From: CAUZIZ01 sp965218775
GTDB taxonomy: Bacteria; Acidobacteriota; UBA6911; RPQK01; JAJDTT01
DNA: 64,000 bases
NCBI GenBank assembly: GCA_965218775.1
Contig: CBDCLS010000005.1
Location: forward strand, 930,001 to 994,000
Direction: 5' to 3'
Shown here: positions 36,815 to 46,234 of the stretch, piece by piece
Numbering within the stretch: the stretch's first letter is position 1
How the letters are laid out: every line of letters starts with the position of its first letter
The notes under the pieces: model-generated
What the model was told of the DNA's origin: nothing
What the model saw: the letters and a program-made list of their open reading frames with translations, nothing else
The model's database searches: none
Position numbers and translations under genes: made by a program

Positions 36815-37999
36815 TCATGGTCCGCCAGCTCCTCCTCTGAGTTCGGAGGAAATGGGCCTATATGTCCATATCCCCTTCTGCCCTCAGAAATGCCCTTACT
36901 GTGACTTTGTCTCGGGGCCGTTTGACCTCTCTGCCCGTCTAGGCTACCTGGAGGCGCTGGAGCGTGAGATCCGGGCGAGTTCCTGTGCCGGCCGCAGCGT
37001 CAATACTGTCTATTTCGGGGGGGAACGCCTTCCGAGCTCTCGATTCACGAACTCGAGGTCCTGGTCGGGGCTGTTCAGGAGACCTTCGTCACCGCGAACG
37101 CCTGCGAGTGGAGTATTGAGTGCAACCCAGAAACGATTACATCGGAGTTGCTCGGCGGGACATCTCGTCTCGGATTCAACCGCATCAGCCTCGGCATCCA
37201 GTCCTTCCAGGACCGCTACCTCCAGCTTCTGGAGCGTACACACACTGGCGAAGACTCGCTTCAGTCCTACCGATTGGTGCGAGCAGCCGGCTTTGAGAAT
37301 GTCAATCTCGACCTGATTTTCGCCCTTCCCGGTCAGTCTCTCGATCACTGGAAGCTGGACCTTGATGAGGCCCTGGCACTGGATCCCGAGCACCTCTCGC
37401 TCTACAGTCTGACGATTGAGGAGGGGACCGAGTTCGGAGAGCGCCACTCACGAGGTGAGCTAGAGAAGATCGATGCGGAAGGGACCGCCGACATGTATGA
37501 GGTTGCCCTCGACCTGACCCAGGAGTTCGGTTTCGATCAGTACGAGCTCTCCAGTTTCACTCGGCCCGGCCGGGAGTGTCTCCACAACCTTGGCTATTGG
37601 AACTATTTGCCTTATTTGGGCTTCGGGATTGGAGCAGCCTCGTTCCTGGATGGGACTCGTTGGACCAATACAGCTGTTCTTGCTGACTATTTGCGGAGCG
37701 CTCCCGATGGCAAAATTTCCAGGGCAAGCGAGAAGCGCCTGCAGGGCAAGGAAGCTCTGGGAGAGGAACTCATGCTCGCGCTGCACACGCAAACAGGCGT
37801 TTCACTGGGGTCCCTCTCTGTTCGGTACGGCTGCGATGTGGGGCAAGTATATGCAGACTCTTTCCAACTCTTGAGCGGTCAGGGACTGATCGAGCTGGAG
37901 GATGACCATGCCAGGCTCACTCGGAAGGGGAAGCTTGTGGCAGCTGAAGTCTGTGCGGAGTTCTTGCCAATGGAGGAGTCGGCTCCCCTGGGGTCATGA
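36807..37999 (+). pseudogene. hemW: HemW-like radical SAM haem chaperone, frameshifted in a G7 tract
   Basis: ATG 36807, overlapping the lepA stop, opens GLYVHIPFCPQKCPYCDFVSG with the CxxxCxxC cluster motif. After NTVYFGG the seven-G run at 37017-37023 shifts the frame; with eight G the protein reads GGGTPSELSIHELEVL and joins GGTSRLGFNRISLGIQSFQ to the stop at 37999, giving 397 residues. The rest is well conserved (LNLIFALPGQ-like region, LSLYSLTIEEGT). A sequencing indel in the G run is quite likely; otherwise the gene is broken. Confidence 0.88.
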
Positions 38000-38002
38000 A
38001 GC

Positions 38003-38584
38003 ATGAATCGGATCTGCGTGTTCTGTGGCTCGAAAACGGGAAACAGTCCTCTCTTTCTGGAAACAGCCATTCAGCTGGGTCGGGTTTTGGCCGAGCGCGG
38101 TCTCGAGCTGGTCTATGGTGGGGCTAGCATTGGCTTGATGGGAGCCGTGGCCGATTCAGTCATGGCCGGCGGAGGCAAGGTTGTCGGGGTGATTCCAGAG
38201 GCGATGGCGTCCAAGGAGGTCGCTCATGACGGGGTGACTGAAATGCACGTAGTCTCGAGCATGCACGAGCGTAAGTCGATGATGGCTCGGTTGGCGGACG
38301 CCTTTGTTGCACTTCCAGGGGGATTTGGGAGCTTCGAGGAGCTGTTGGAAATGATCACCTGGGCGCAGCTTGGGATCCACCGAAAACCGGTAGGGATTCT
38401 GAATGTCAACGGCTACTATGATCCTCTGATCCAGTTGTTTGAAGGGGCCATCGAGGCGGGGTTCATCAAGCCCAGGAATCGCCAGCTGTTTGTCATCGAA
38501 CAGGAGGCGGACCGATTGCTCCAGACTCTGCTGGCTCACAAACCTCCCGAGGTCAAGCGGTGGATAACAGAACGGGAAACGTAG
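38003..38584 (+). CDS. LOG-family Rossmann-fold nucleotide phosphoribohydrolase
   Basis: The 193-residue protein starts MNRICVFCGSKTGNSPLF and has GLMGAVADS and the PGGFGSFEELLEMITWAQLG motif that defines the LOG/TIGR00730 family (PGGxGTxxE). It probably cleaves nucleoside monophosphates (as in cytokinin activation) or related substrates. The stop codon (38582-38584) lies within the left arm of a dispersed hairpin repeat. Confidence 0.9.
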   Translation: MNRICVFCGSKTGNSPLFLETAIQLGRVLAERGLELVYGGASIGLMGAVADSVMAGGGKVVGVIPEAMASKEVAHDGVTEMHVVSSMHERKSMMARLADAFVALPGGFGSFEELLEMITWAQLGIHRKPVGILNVNGYYDPLIQLFEGAIEAGFIKPRNRQLFVIEQEADRLLQTLLAHKPPEVKRWITERET

Positions 38585-38658
38585 CTTTAGCCTCCAGGCC
38601 GAAGTATTTCGGTCGAGCCACAGGCTCGACGGAACGGCGGCCTGGAGCCCACCGCTAC
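38581..38658. repeat. Dispersed nested hairpin repeat, copy 1
   Basis: A 78-bp palindromic element. The outer arms are GTAGC..CCTCCAGGCC and GGCCTGGAG..GCTAC, and an inner hairpin is TCGAGCC-ACA-GGCTCGA. It lies at the end of the LOG gene and includes its stop. Copies 2 to 5 are at 41021, 42843, 47372 and 54738. Confidence 0.85.
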
Positions 38659-38700
38659 GGCGAAGGTCAGCCTCAGTAAGTGGTATTCTCCACGAGTAGA

Positions 38701-39999
38701 ATGATGGCAGCTGAGCAAATCAATACGGACGTCAAGGTCAAAGATCCCTTCGACATCAACCTGGACTGCATCCACTGCGGCTTCTGTGTGCCCAGGTGTC
38801 CAACCTATCAGGTTCTGGGTGACGAGAACGATTCGCCCCGGGGCCGGATCTATCTCATGAAGGCTCTTCAGGCGGGGCGTATTCCTCTAGACGAGACCTT
38901 CATTGGGCATCTGGATTGCTGCCTCGGCTGCCGAGCCTGCGAAACAGCTTGTCCCTCGGGGGTCCGCTATGAGGTGATGCTCAACGAAACCCGGGCTCGG
39001 ATTCATGAGGAGCAGCCGCCACCTTTTCTGCAGAGATTCGTTTTTCGTCGGTTGCTTCCCGCGAACGGGCTGCTCAGGCAGGCAGGTCGAGCTCTACGTT
39101 TTTACCAACAAGTCGGATTGCAGCGGCTGGTTCGCAAGGCGACTTTTCTATCGCGCCTGTTTCCCGGGCTCTATGCTTCCGAGAAGAAACTCCCTCGGAT
39201 TCCTCCCCTGAGGCGCTTCGATCCCTCCTATGCTGCCTACGGGAGTCCCCGCTACCGGGTCGGCTTTCTCACTGGCTGCATCATGCCCCTGATTTTCCCC
39301 CAGGTTCACCACGCCAGCATTGAGATGCTGCGGCTGGCGGGCTGCGATGTGATCCTGCCACCCTCACAGTCCTGCTGCGGTGCCTTGCACTCCCATGCCG
39401 GGGACCGGGAGATGGCTCGCACCCTGGCGATTCGCAACCTCGACGCCTTTCCCTGGCAGGAACTCGACGCCATCATCGTCAACTCCGCCGGTTGTGCCGC
39501 CTCCATGAAGGAGTGGCACCATTTGATAGAGGACTCCAATCCCCACTCCGAAGCGGCCCAAGGATTCGCCCATAAGGTGAAGGATATCTGTGAGTTCCTG
39601 GGCGAGATTGAGCCTTCCTGGAGCCTGGGAACCATACCAGAGCGAGTTGCCTACGACGATGCCTGCCATCTACTCCATGGACAGCAAGTCTCCGCGCAGC
39701 CCCGGCAGCTTTTGGAGCAGATTCCCGGCCTCTCGTTGCTGGAGGTTCCCAACTCGGACCGCTGCTGTGGCAGCGCCGGCATCTATAACCTGCTCCAGCC
39801 CGAAATGTCCGAGGAGCTGCTGGGAAAGAAGCTGGAGGAGATCCTGAGCACGAAGCCTGACCGAATCACGACGGCGAATCCGGGCTGCATCCTGCAGATC
39901 CAGTATGGGCTATGGTCCCAGGACCTAACCATTCCAGTCCAGCATCCGGTGGAGCTGCTCTACGAGGCCGCCCGGACAGAGGCCAACAAAGTAGCCTGA
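38701..39999 (+). CDS. glcF: Glycolate oxidase iron-sulfur subunit-like protein
   Basis: A 432-residue protein. Two 4Fe-4S motifs near the N-terminus (CIHCGFCVPRCP, CLGCRACETACP) are followed by two CCG-domain repeats (SQSCCGALHSHAG, SDRCCGSAGIYN). This is the GlcF layout, transferring electrons from a flavin-containing oxidase subunit to the quinone pool. No glcD/glcE subunit is adjacent, so the partner may be elsewhere. I use ATG 38701 (38704 is equally possible). The upstream gap holds a hairpin repeat. Confidence 0.85.
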   Translation: MMAAEQINTDVKVKDPFDINLDCIHCGFCVPRCPTYQVLGDENDSPRGRIYLMKALQAGRIPLDETFIGHLDCCLGCRACETACPSGVRYEVMLNETRARIHEEQPPPFLQRFVFRRLLPANGLLRQAGRALRFYQQVGLQRLVRKATFLSRLFPGLYASEKKLPRIPPLRRFDPSYAAYGSPRYRVGFLTGCIMPLIFPQVHHASIEMLRLAGCDVILPPSQSCCGALHSHAGDREMARTLAIRNLDAFPWQELDAIIVNSAGCAASMKEWHHLIEDSNPHSEAAQGFAHKVKDICEFLGEIEPSWSLGTIPERVAYDDACHLLHGQQVSAQPRQLLEQIPGLSLLEVPNSDRCCGSAGIYNLLQPEMSEELLGKKLEEILSTKPDRITTANPGCILQIQYGLWSQDLTIPVQHPVELLYEAARTEANKVA

Positions 40000-40005
40000 A
40001 TCGTC

Positions 40006-40968
40006 CTATTTCTTGCTGGCGGCGACTCGATTGCGGAGGGTGCCAATCTGAGAAATCTCTACCTCTACCTTGTCTCCCGGCTCGAGGTATTCGCCGGTGG
40101 TGTTCCCTACACCCGAGACCGTTCCTGTGCTGATGATGTCCCCGGGCTCCAGGGTGACGATGGCAGAGATATATTCGATCAGATCCGCCACGGGCACCAA
40201 CATCTGTGCAGTACTATTGTGCTGCTTGCGATCCCCATTGACATAGGTGCTGATCTCCAGTGACTGAGGATCGGGGATCTCATCCGAGGTGACGATCCAC
40301 GGTCCCAAAGGAGCGAAAGTGTCCAGCCATTTTCCGTTGAGCCAGTCGAACCACACGTCCTCGTCACGGTCCTCGCTGCGATTCTTGATCTTCAGCTTTC
40401 GCTCGGAGACGTCGTTCATGACGGTATAGCCTGCCACGTAGCGAAGTGCCTCGGAAGCGGAAACCTGCTTGGCCTTACGGCCAATGACCACTGCCAGTTC
40501 CCCTTCCCAGTCGATGGCCGTTGCCACCGGTGGAATGAGGATACGGTCACCGGGGCCGATCACGGTAGTGGTCGCGGGTTTCATGAAGAAGCGAGGCGTT
40601 TCCTTGTCCTGAACCGCCATCTTACCGCCCCCTTCCTCTATGTGGTCCTGGTAATTACCGGACAGACATAGCAGTTTGCACGGTACCAAGGGAGAGCTGA
40701 GACGGACCCGGCTTAGCTGGAAGGTGATCTTGTCGTCGGGATTCTTGCCCGCCTCGGCGAGAGTGGCGTTTAGCGCTTTTCTTGCGGCCGACCTGCCCTT
40801 CTGGCCCGCACTCAAGAGCTCCAACATATCGCCCAGAAACGAGTGAGCCGGGCGCTTTTCTTTACGTGCAAGACGTCGGTCCGCTCCCTCGAGGTCGACT
40901 ACGAGCTGGTCCTCGATCACCGCGCCCACGAATGTCCTGGTTGCTGCCGAGCAGGTTGCTAGCTTCAT
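40006..40968 (-). CDS. Fumarylacetoacetate hydrolase family protein
   Basis: The 320-residue protein has the FAH C-terminal fold: LCLSGNYQDHIEEGG, PRFFMKPATTTVIGPGD, the metal-binding region IDWEGELAVVIGRKAKQV, and PGDIISTGTVSGVG. Members hydrolyse C-C bonds in acylpyruvates and dihydroxy-dienoates or act as hydratases. It is the last gene in a minus-strand set with two amidohydrolase-2 proteins, so it probably takes part in degrading a ring-derived dicarboxylic acid (inference). Confidence 0.88.
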   Translation of the reverse strand: MKLATCSAATRTFVGAVIEDQLVVDLEGADRRLARKEKRPAHSFLGDMLELLSAGQKGRSAARKALNATLAEAGKNPDDKITFQLSRVRLSSPLVPCKLLCLSGNYQDHIEEGGGKMAVQDKETPRFFMKPATTTVIGPGDRILIPPVATAIDWEGELAVVIGRKAKQVSASEALRYVAGYTVMNDVSERKLKIKNRSEDRDEDVWFDWLNGKWLDTFAPLGPWIVTSDEIPDPQSLEISTYVNGDRKQHNSTAQMLVPVADLIEYISAIVTLEPGDIISTGTVSGVGNTTGEYLEPGDKVEVEISQIGTLRNRVAASKK

Positions 40969-41020
40969 CGGTTCTCCTTGTCAGTGACGCACTGTCGAAG
41001 AAGGATCGGGCCGAGTCTTC

Positions 41021-41103
41021 CGTGGCGGCGGTCTCCCGGCCGCCTTGGAGTCGAGCCAAAGGCTCGAAAGAAGGGAATCCTTCGGCCTGGAGGCCAAAGC
41101 TAC
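41021..41103. repeat. Dispersed nested hairpin repeat, copy 2 (reverse)
   Basis: Present in reverse orientation: a degraded GTGGCGGCGGTCTCC arm, inner TCGAGCC-AAA-GGCTCGA, and a GGCCTGGAGGCC-AAAGCTAC arm. It sits between the FAH gene and the upstream amidohydrolase gene. The first arm is the most diverged of all copies. Confidence 0.75.
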
Positions 41104-41114
41104 GCCGGCCAATC

Positions 41115-41867
41115 TTAGATCCCCAGGATCCTGGCGGCGTTCCCTCCCAGGACCAGGGCTTTATCCTCGTCCGAAATCTGTGCGGTGGTGATCTTACCCA
41201 GTTGAGGGCGAGGATCCATCAGTGGGGTGTCCGAGCCAAACAGCACCCGGTCGGCTCCGGCTTCGTTGACCAACTGTTCGATCACGCCAGGTGTGCGAAA
41301 GGTGGAACACGTCTCCAGATAGACGTTAGGGTTGGCGTTGGCCGCCGCAATCGCCTGATCCCGACACTCTTGTGTGTTCCCGGAGTGGCCTGAGACGAAC
41401 TTGGCTCGCGCAAAACGGGGTGCCACGTCGGCCAGATACTTGGGAAAGGCCTGAGGCTCGGTTCCGGTGTGGTGGATGATCAGTAAACCTCTCTGGTCAG
41501 CGAACTCGTAGATGGGATCCCACTGGGGCTGCTCCAAAGACCAGGGAACGAAGGGAGGGTAGAGCTTGATCGCGACCAGCTTCAGGGTGTCGATCGCCCT
41601 TTCCAACTCGGCAACCATAGCTGCGGCCGGCGTCAACGGACTGACGTAGGCAAAGCCCACGAAGCGATCGGGATGGCGGGCCACGAATCGGGCGGTCATG
41701 TCATTGCCCGTGGGCCCACTCGGGTAGTAGATGTTGAACAAACAGGAGACGTCGATGCCGCAGGCGTCCATGGCATGGAGCATCAGATCGGGATCGTCGA
41801 CCATTCCCATGATGTCGTTGGACCCCACATGTCCGTGGAAGTCGATTACTCGTACTCCTTCAATCAT
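41115..41867 (-). CDS. Amidohydrolase-2 family metal-dependent hydrolase
   Basis: A 250-residue TIM-barrel enzyme with the metal-binding start VIDFHGHVG, KLYPPFVPW, IIHHTGTEPQ, FVSGHSGN and LFGSDTPLMDPR, so the His and Asp metal ligands are present. Family members include decarboxylases and lactonases. Its start overlaps by eight bases the end of the paralogue upstream (41860-42621), so they are translationally coupled. Confidence 0.88.
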   Translation of the reverse strand: MIEGVRVIDFHGHVGSNDIMGMVDDPDLMLHAMDACGIDVSCLFNIYYPSGPTGNDMTARFVARHPDRFVGFAYVSPLTPAAAMVAELERAIDTLKLVAIKLYPPFVPWSLEQPQWDPIYEFADQRGLLIIHHTGTEPQAFPKYLADVAPRFARAKFVSGHSGNTQECRDQAIAAANANPNVYLETCSTFRTPGVIEQLVNEAGADRVLFGSDTPLMDPRPQLGKITTAQISDEDKALVLGGNAARILGI

Positions 41868-42621
41868 TGGCTTGCTCCCCCAGGATTCTCACCAGATTGC
41901 CCTCGCAGATGAGTGCCAGATCGTCGTCTGACAGCCCCACATGGTGGAGGTAGAAAAGCATCGGACCCATGGCCAGCCTCCAATACCAGGATCCGAAGAC
42001 GAAACGGCTCGCGCCAAATTCGTCGAGCAGATCTTCCAGCTGGCCGATAGGCTCGAAGCGACTCAGCTCCAGATGAGCTCGGGGCAGCGCCTTCATCATG
42101 GGCTGGACCCAGAGGGCATGCATGTAGTGGGCACCCACCAGGACTGTCTCCAGATCCGGGTAGGCCTGAAGCGTACTTACCAGCTCGTGAGCATCCATCT
42201 CCGGCAGCGCCACCCAGAGCGGGATGCCTTCCTGGCTGAGCCAGCTCAACAAGGGATCGTAGGACCAGGGCCGGAAGGGGAATTGGACGATGTCCAGGCC
42301 GGCCAGGCGCACACTGCTGACCCTGCCCTGGGCATGGAGCCCGCGAATCTGCTCGAGAGAGCGGGGGGTGGGGTGGGCGGTCCACTGTGGATAGAGGCGC
42401 CCATCCTCTCCCAGCCAGTTTTCCAGAGCCCGATTGGCGTCCACTGGACTGGTCCTGTCCGCCAGGGCGTGGTAGATGACGGCTCTCTGGACGCCGTGGG
42501 TGTCCATTTCTGCCAGCAGACCAGCACGGTCAGGGCAGGGAGAGAGTTCGTCGTGGGCGTCTCCAACCTTCACATTGGCGTCGAAGACCGGGACACGAGG
42601 TTTGAAGGAAAGGGATGTCAT
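41860..42621 (-). CDS. Amidohydrolase-2 paralogue lacking metal ligands
   Basis: A 253-residue TIM-barrel protein similar in size to the neighbour. The N-terminal D-x-H-x-H-x-G motif is replaced by VFDANVKVGD (H to N and H to K). The FGSD aspartate segment reads FVFGSWYWR. The middle strand AVIYHALADRT and VGAHYMHALW remain. With at least three of the expected metal ligands absent it is probably not catalytic. It might form a mixed dimer with, or regulate, the complete enzyme encoded immediately downstream. Confidence 0.8.
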   Translation of the reverse strand: MTSLSFKPRVPVFDANVKVGDAHDELSPCPDRAGLLAEMDTHGVQRAVIYHALADRTSPVDANRALENWLGEDGRLYPQWTAHPTPRSLEQIRGLHAQGRVSSVRLAGLDIVQFPFRPWSYDPLLSWLSQEGIPLWVALPEMDAHELVSTLQAYPDLETVLVGAHYMHALWVQPMMKALPRAHLELSRFEPIGQLEDLLDEFGASRFVFGSWYWRLAMGPMLFYLHHVGLSDDDLALICEGNLVRILGEQAND

Positions 42622-42998
42622 TGGTTCTCCTCGGCCTATCTTGATCGGATCTGGGATAGGCAGGAATTAGTTGATTTTTGAGGTGGGACTATAGCAGAGT
42701 CTGGCGACTGAAAACAGGTCTGTTTGACGCTCGGGGAACGGAACCTGGATCGAGGCTGGGGAATAGCGGCCTGGCCCAACCCGGGATGTGAGGTTCAAGC
42801 GACCCGATGGTGTCAAGCTATGTTGAAACTTCATACGCAGAAGTAGCTTTGGCCTCCAGGCCGAAGTCTTATTCTTATGAGCCTTTGGCGGACGGCGGCC
42901 TGGAGGCCACCGCTACTCCGGACCCGAAGTTTCGTTCCCGAATGGGGCAGCACCGCTGGGGGGACACTAAGTGGAAACATCGTGCTCGTGGTTTCGGT
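42622..42998. other. Gap holding hairpin repeat copy 3
   Basis: The gap before the ABC operon contains the repeat (42843-42916) and a GGGGACA-like word (GCTGGGGGGACACT at 42956). A continuous frame from 42807 runs into the ATPase, but its first ~64 codons translate the repeat and are unlikely to be part of the protein. Confidence 0.65.
42843..42916. repeat. Dispersed nested hairpin repeat, copy 3
   Basis: A 74-bp copy with outer arms TTTGGCCTCCAGGCCGAAGTC and GGCGGCCTGGAGGCCACCGC, and a shortened inner hairpin GAGCC-TTT-GGC. The preceding bases TTGAAACTTCATACGCAGAA resemble those before copy 4 (CTGAAACTTCATTTTCAGAA), so the unit may be longer than the hairpin. Confidence 0.85.
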
Positions 42999-43697
42999 GT
43001 GGTAAAAAGCAGCGACGTGGTGAAGCCGGTGCTCTCCTTTAAACGTGTTTCCAAGATCTATGATTCCGGAGCCGGTGACCGCTACGCCCTGCGGGAGGTC
43101 TCATTCGATCTGTCGCCGGGGCAACGAGTAGCCGTCCAGGGGCGAAGTGGCAGTGGTAAATCGACGCTGTTGCATATCGCTGCCGGGATCGATCTACCTT
43201 CAGAGGGGGAAGTCTGGATTGAAGGCCGCAACCTTGCCAGTCTCTCGGAACGCGACCGAGCCCTGCTGCGGCGCGACGGTGTCGGCCTGGTCTGTCAGTT
43301 TTTCTACTTGCTATCCCATCTTTCAGTCGCTGAAAACGTCGGTCTTCCTGAGCTGGTGTCTGGCGGCCGACCCTTCCAGTTCCTCCCGCGAGTGAAAGCC
43401 CTACTCGAACGAGTGGACCTGGCCGATCGAGCCGATGATCCCATCCATCAGCTCAGCGGAGGAGAGATGCAACGGGTCGCTATTTGTCGGGCACTCTTGC
43501 GCCGGCCGCGGCTTCTCCTGGCAGACGAGCCCACCGGCAACCTCGATGATGACAATAGTCAACAGGTTCTGCAGCTCATGCTCTCATTGGCAGAAGAGGA
43601 AGGCAGTACCCTGATCTACGCCACTCACAGCCGGGAACTCGCCACCCTGGCGGACCAGCGTTGGCATCTCCACAGTGGCATCATGGAGCGGATATGA
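42999..43697 (+). CDS. ABC transporter ATP-binding subunit (AttE/LolD-like)
   Basis: The 232-residue ATPase has Walker A in GRSGSGKST, the Q-loop region LVCQFFYLLSHLSVAENV, signature LSGGEMQRV, and Walker B in LLLADEPTGNLDDD. I place the start at GTG 42999 (GTG 43017 is an alternative) because an upstream ATG would translate the hairpin repeat. The permease start overlaps the stop by four bases (ATGA). Sequence and context point to the AttE/MacB-like group rather than an importer. Confidence 0.85.
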   Translation: MVKSSDVVKPVLSFKRVSKIYDSGAGDRYALREVSFDLSPGQRVAVQGRSGSGKSTLLHIAAGIDLPSEGEVWIEGRNLASLSERDRALLRRDGVGLVCQFFYLLSHLSVAENVGLPELVSGGRPFQFLPRVKALLERVDLADRADDPIHQLSGGEMQRVAICRALLRRPRLLLADEPTGNLDDDNSQQVLQLMLSLAEEEGSTLIYATHSRELATLADQRWHLHSGIMERI

Positions 43698-46219
43698 GGC
43701 GCTACCTTTTCCTTTCCCTCCGAGCCCAGATTCGGGCTGGGCGCGCTCTCTACGTTCTCACCGTTCTTGGGGTTGCGCTCGGTGTCGCCTCGGTTGTCTG
43801 TATCCAGATCATCAACCGAAATTCTCTAGCGGCTTTCAGGGGGAGTATTGAAGCGGTCAGTGGCGAGGCCGACTTTACCATTCTGAGTCGAACTCCGACC
43901 CTTTCTGAAACGCTCTATCCAAAGGTTCTTGGAGCAGAAGGCGTAGCCGCGGCCTGGCCTTTGTGCCGTCTCGATGTGGCACTAGCCGGCTCCGCTGGTA
44001 TTTTCCTGGAGGTTCTGGGAATCGATTTCTTCGCTCCTGTGCGGATGCCCTGGGAAGGAGAGCGAGGCGAGGACTGGAGCATCTTGGATCAGCCGGGATG
44101 GGCGGCCGTGTCGCCCCAACTGGCGAAGGATATGGGCTGGATCGTTGGAGATCGATTCCAGGTCTCGATCGGTTCCCGCAACCTGCAGCTGACGGTTGGA
44201 GCGCTGGTGGATTTTCGCCGATTGACCCCTTTTGCGAGCAGCAAACTCGTCGTGATGGATATCTCCCAGGTGCAGGGTCTGCTCGCGCGTTCGGGCGAGA
44301 TCGATCAGATCGACGTCAGATTGGACCCGGCTGCGAACCTGGCGGAGGTTGTCGCCGATCTTCAGTTTCGATTGGGCCCGTCCGTGCGAATCTTGACTCC
44401 CGAACAGCGAGAGAGCATGGCCTCCGATTTACTCGAGGCCTTCCGGCTCAACCTGACGGCGTTGAGCTTGATTAGCCTCTTCGTCGGTCTTTTTCTCGTC
44501 TATAGCAGCACTCAGGCCCTGCTCGTCCGCCGGCGTACCGAGTTTGGTGTGCTCCGATCACTGGGAGCGACTCGGACGCAGTTACTGAGTCTCATCCTTC
44601 GGGAGGTACTCCTCATCGGGGTAGTGGGTGTCGTTCTGGGAATCCCTCTGGGTTACTGGGCTGCCCAGGCGAACGTGGAGGTGGTGAGCGGGACCCTCCG
44701 CAACCTCTACCTACTGGCGGAAATCGAATCGCTGGAGATTCCTCTCTGGATCTACCTGCTGGCGGCAGTGATCGGAATTGGAGGAGCAGTCGCCGGTGCC
44801 CTGATACCTGCTCTCGATATGAGTCGACGACAGATCAGGGCCTTACTGACGCCGCCGATTCTGCACCAGAGGGTCGCCTCGCTGGCCCTCCCGCTCTTTC
44901 TTGGGGGAGCGCTGGTTCTAGTCCTCACTGGGTTGTGGTATCAGTTGTACGGCTGGACCTGGAAGCCCTCCGGATTCGTGCTTGGTATCGCCGTCCTGGT
45001 TGTGCTTCCTCTGTCTGCTCCCCTCTTCATTCGCGGGATCACCGCGGCCGTTCCGGTTCGGCGGTTTGGTCTGGGTTACAGTCTCAAGAGCCTGGGTGCC
45101 AGACTTCAGACAACCTCTTTCGCCGTATCGTCACTCGCCGTTGCAGTCAGCATGCTGATCGGGATCACATTCATGATTGGCAGTTTTCGGCGAACCGTCG
45201 ATGTCTGGGTCCGTGGGACGGTGAAAGCGGACATCTATGTCAGCACGTCCTCCTTTCGGGGAAAAGGAATTAAGGCGACTCTTGATGATCACCTCGTTTT
45301 CTCACTTTCGAACCTTCCCGGCATCAGAGCGGTGGACCGCCTGCGCAAGCTGGGGGTCTACTCGGGCAATCGCGAGATCTATCTGGCCGGGGTCGACATG
45401 AGCCTGGTGGGAGGCGAGGCGCGCTTTCCCCTACTCTACGGAGACCCATCGCAGGCCTGGCCGTTGCTGAGGCAGGGGAAGGCTGTTCTCATCGGCGAGA
45501 CCCTCGCCCACAGGGCGGATCTAGGCGTGGGAGATCGGTTGCTAGTTTCCACTCCAAGAGGGGAAATACGGTTTCCTATCGTTGGGGTGTACTACGATTA
45601 TTCCCCTGGGAAGGGCATGGCTGTGGTCGATCTTGAGGCTCTGGGTCAGCACTTCGGACCGGGACCTGCTCACAGCCTGGCCCTCTATCTGCAGGCGCCT
45701 GAGGAGACGGAGCAGGTTGTTGATCAACTCAAGCTTCGCTATGCGGAGACCCCGCTCCGGTTCCGGAGCAACCGCACTCTAAGGCAGGCGGTTCTGAAGA
45801 TCTTCGATCAGACCTTTGCGATCACGCGACTCTTGCAGGCCATGTGCCTTTTGATTGCGGTCTGTGGAATTACGCTGACCCTCTTGATCCTGGCCCAGGA
45901 ACGAATCTCTGAATTGGCCTTGTACCAAGCCTTGGGTGTCCTACGGCAGCAGATTTTCTGGATCTTTGTGGGCAAGGGACTGGGAATCGGACTTCTGGGT
46001 CTGGTGTTGGGACTCCTGGGCGGAGTCGCCCTCGCCGCTATCCTGATCTTTGTTATCAATCGAGCCTATTTCGGATGGACCATACAGGTCTACTGGCCTT
46101 GGGCCTCGCTGATTCAGCAGACCGCGGCCATCCTGGGGGCCGCGCTTCTGGCAAGCCTTTATCCTGCTCTCAGAGCCAGTCAGAGCCCGGCCGCTGTGCT
46201 GAGCCGAGACGACGTGTAA
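43694..46219 (+). CDS. FtsX-like ABC permease, fused AttF-AttG type
   Basis: An 841-residue permease. It starts RRYLFLSLRAQIRAGRALYV and has an extracellular MacB-PCD-like domain (~residues 45-240), a cluster of three helices, then a duplicated set: a second start-like block GLGYSLKSLGARLQTTSFAV near residue 455, another extracellular domain, and three final helices (QALGVLRQQIFWIFVGKGLG). Two FtsX units in one chain fit a fused AttF-AttG permease. It works with the ATPase upstream and the AttH-like gene 15 bp downstream. Confidence 0.87.
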   Translation: MRRYLFLSLRAQIRAGRALYVLTVLGVALGVASVVCIQIINRNSLAAFRGSIEAVSGEADFTILSRTPTLSETLYPKVLGAEGVAAAWPLCRLDVALAGSAGIFLEVLGIDFFAPVRMPWEGERGEDWSILDQPGWAAVSPQLAKDMGWIVGDRFQVSIGSRNLQLTVGALVDFRRLTPFASSKLVVMDISQVQGLLARSGEIDQIDVRLDPAANLAEVVADLQFRLGPSVRILTPEQRESMASDLLEAFRLNLTALSLISLFVGLFLVYSSTQALLVRRRTEFGVLRSLGATRTQLLSLILREVLLIGVVGVVLGIPLGYWAAQANVEVVSGTLRNLYLLAEIESLEIPLWIYLLAAVIGIGGAVAGALIPALDMSRRQIRALLTPPILHQRVASLALPLFLGGALVLVLTGLWYQLYGWTWKPSGFVLGIAVLVVLPLSAPLFIRGITAAVPVRRFGLGYSLKSLGARLQTTSFAVSSLAVAVSMLIGITFMIGSFRRTVDVWVRGTVKADIYVSTSSFRGKGIKATLDDHLVFSLSNLPGIRAVDRLRKLGVYSGNREIYLAGVDMSLVGGEARFPLLYGDPSQAWPLLRQGKAVLIGETLAHRADLGVGDRLLVSTPRGEIRFPIVGVYYDYSPGKGMAVVDLEALGQHFGPGPAHSLALYLQAPEETEQVVDQLKLRYAETPLRFRSNRTLRQAVLKIFDQTFAITRLLQAMCLLIAVCGITLTLLILAQERISELALYQALGVLRQQIFWIFVGKGLGIGLLGLVLGLLGGVALAAILIFVINRAYFGWTIQVYWPWASLIQQTAAILGAALLASLYPALRASQSPAAVLSRDDV

Positions 46220-46234
46220 GGAGATCCTATTGCT

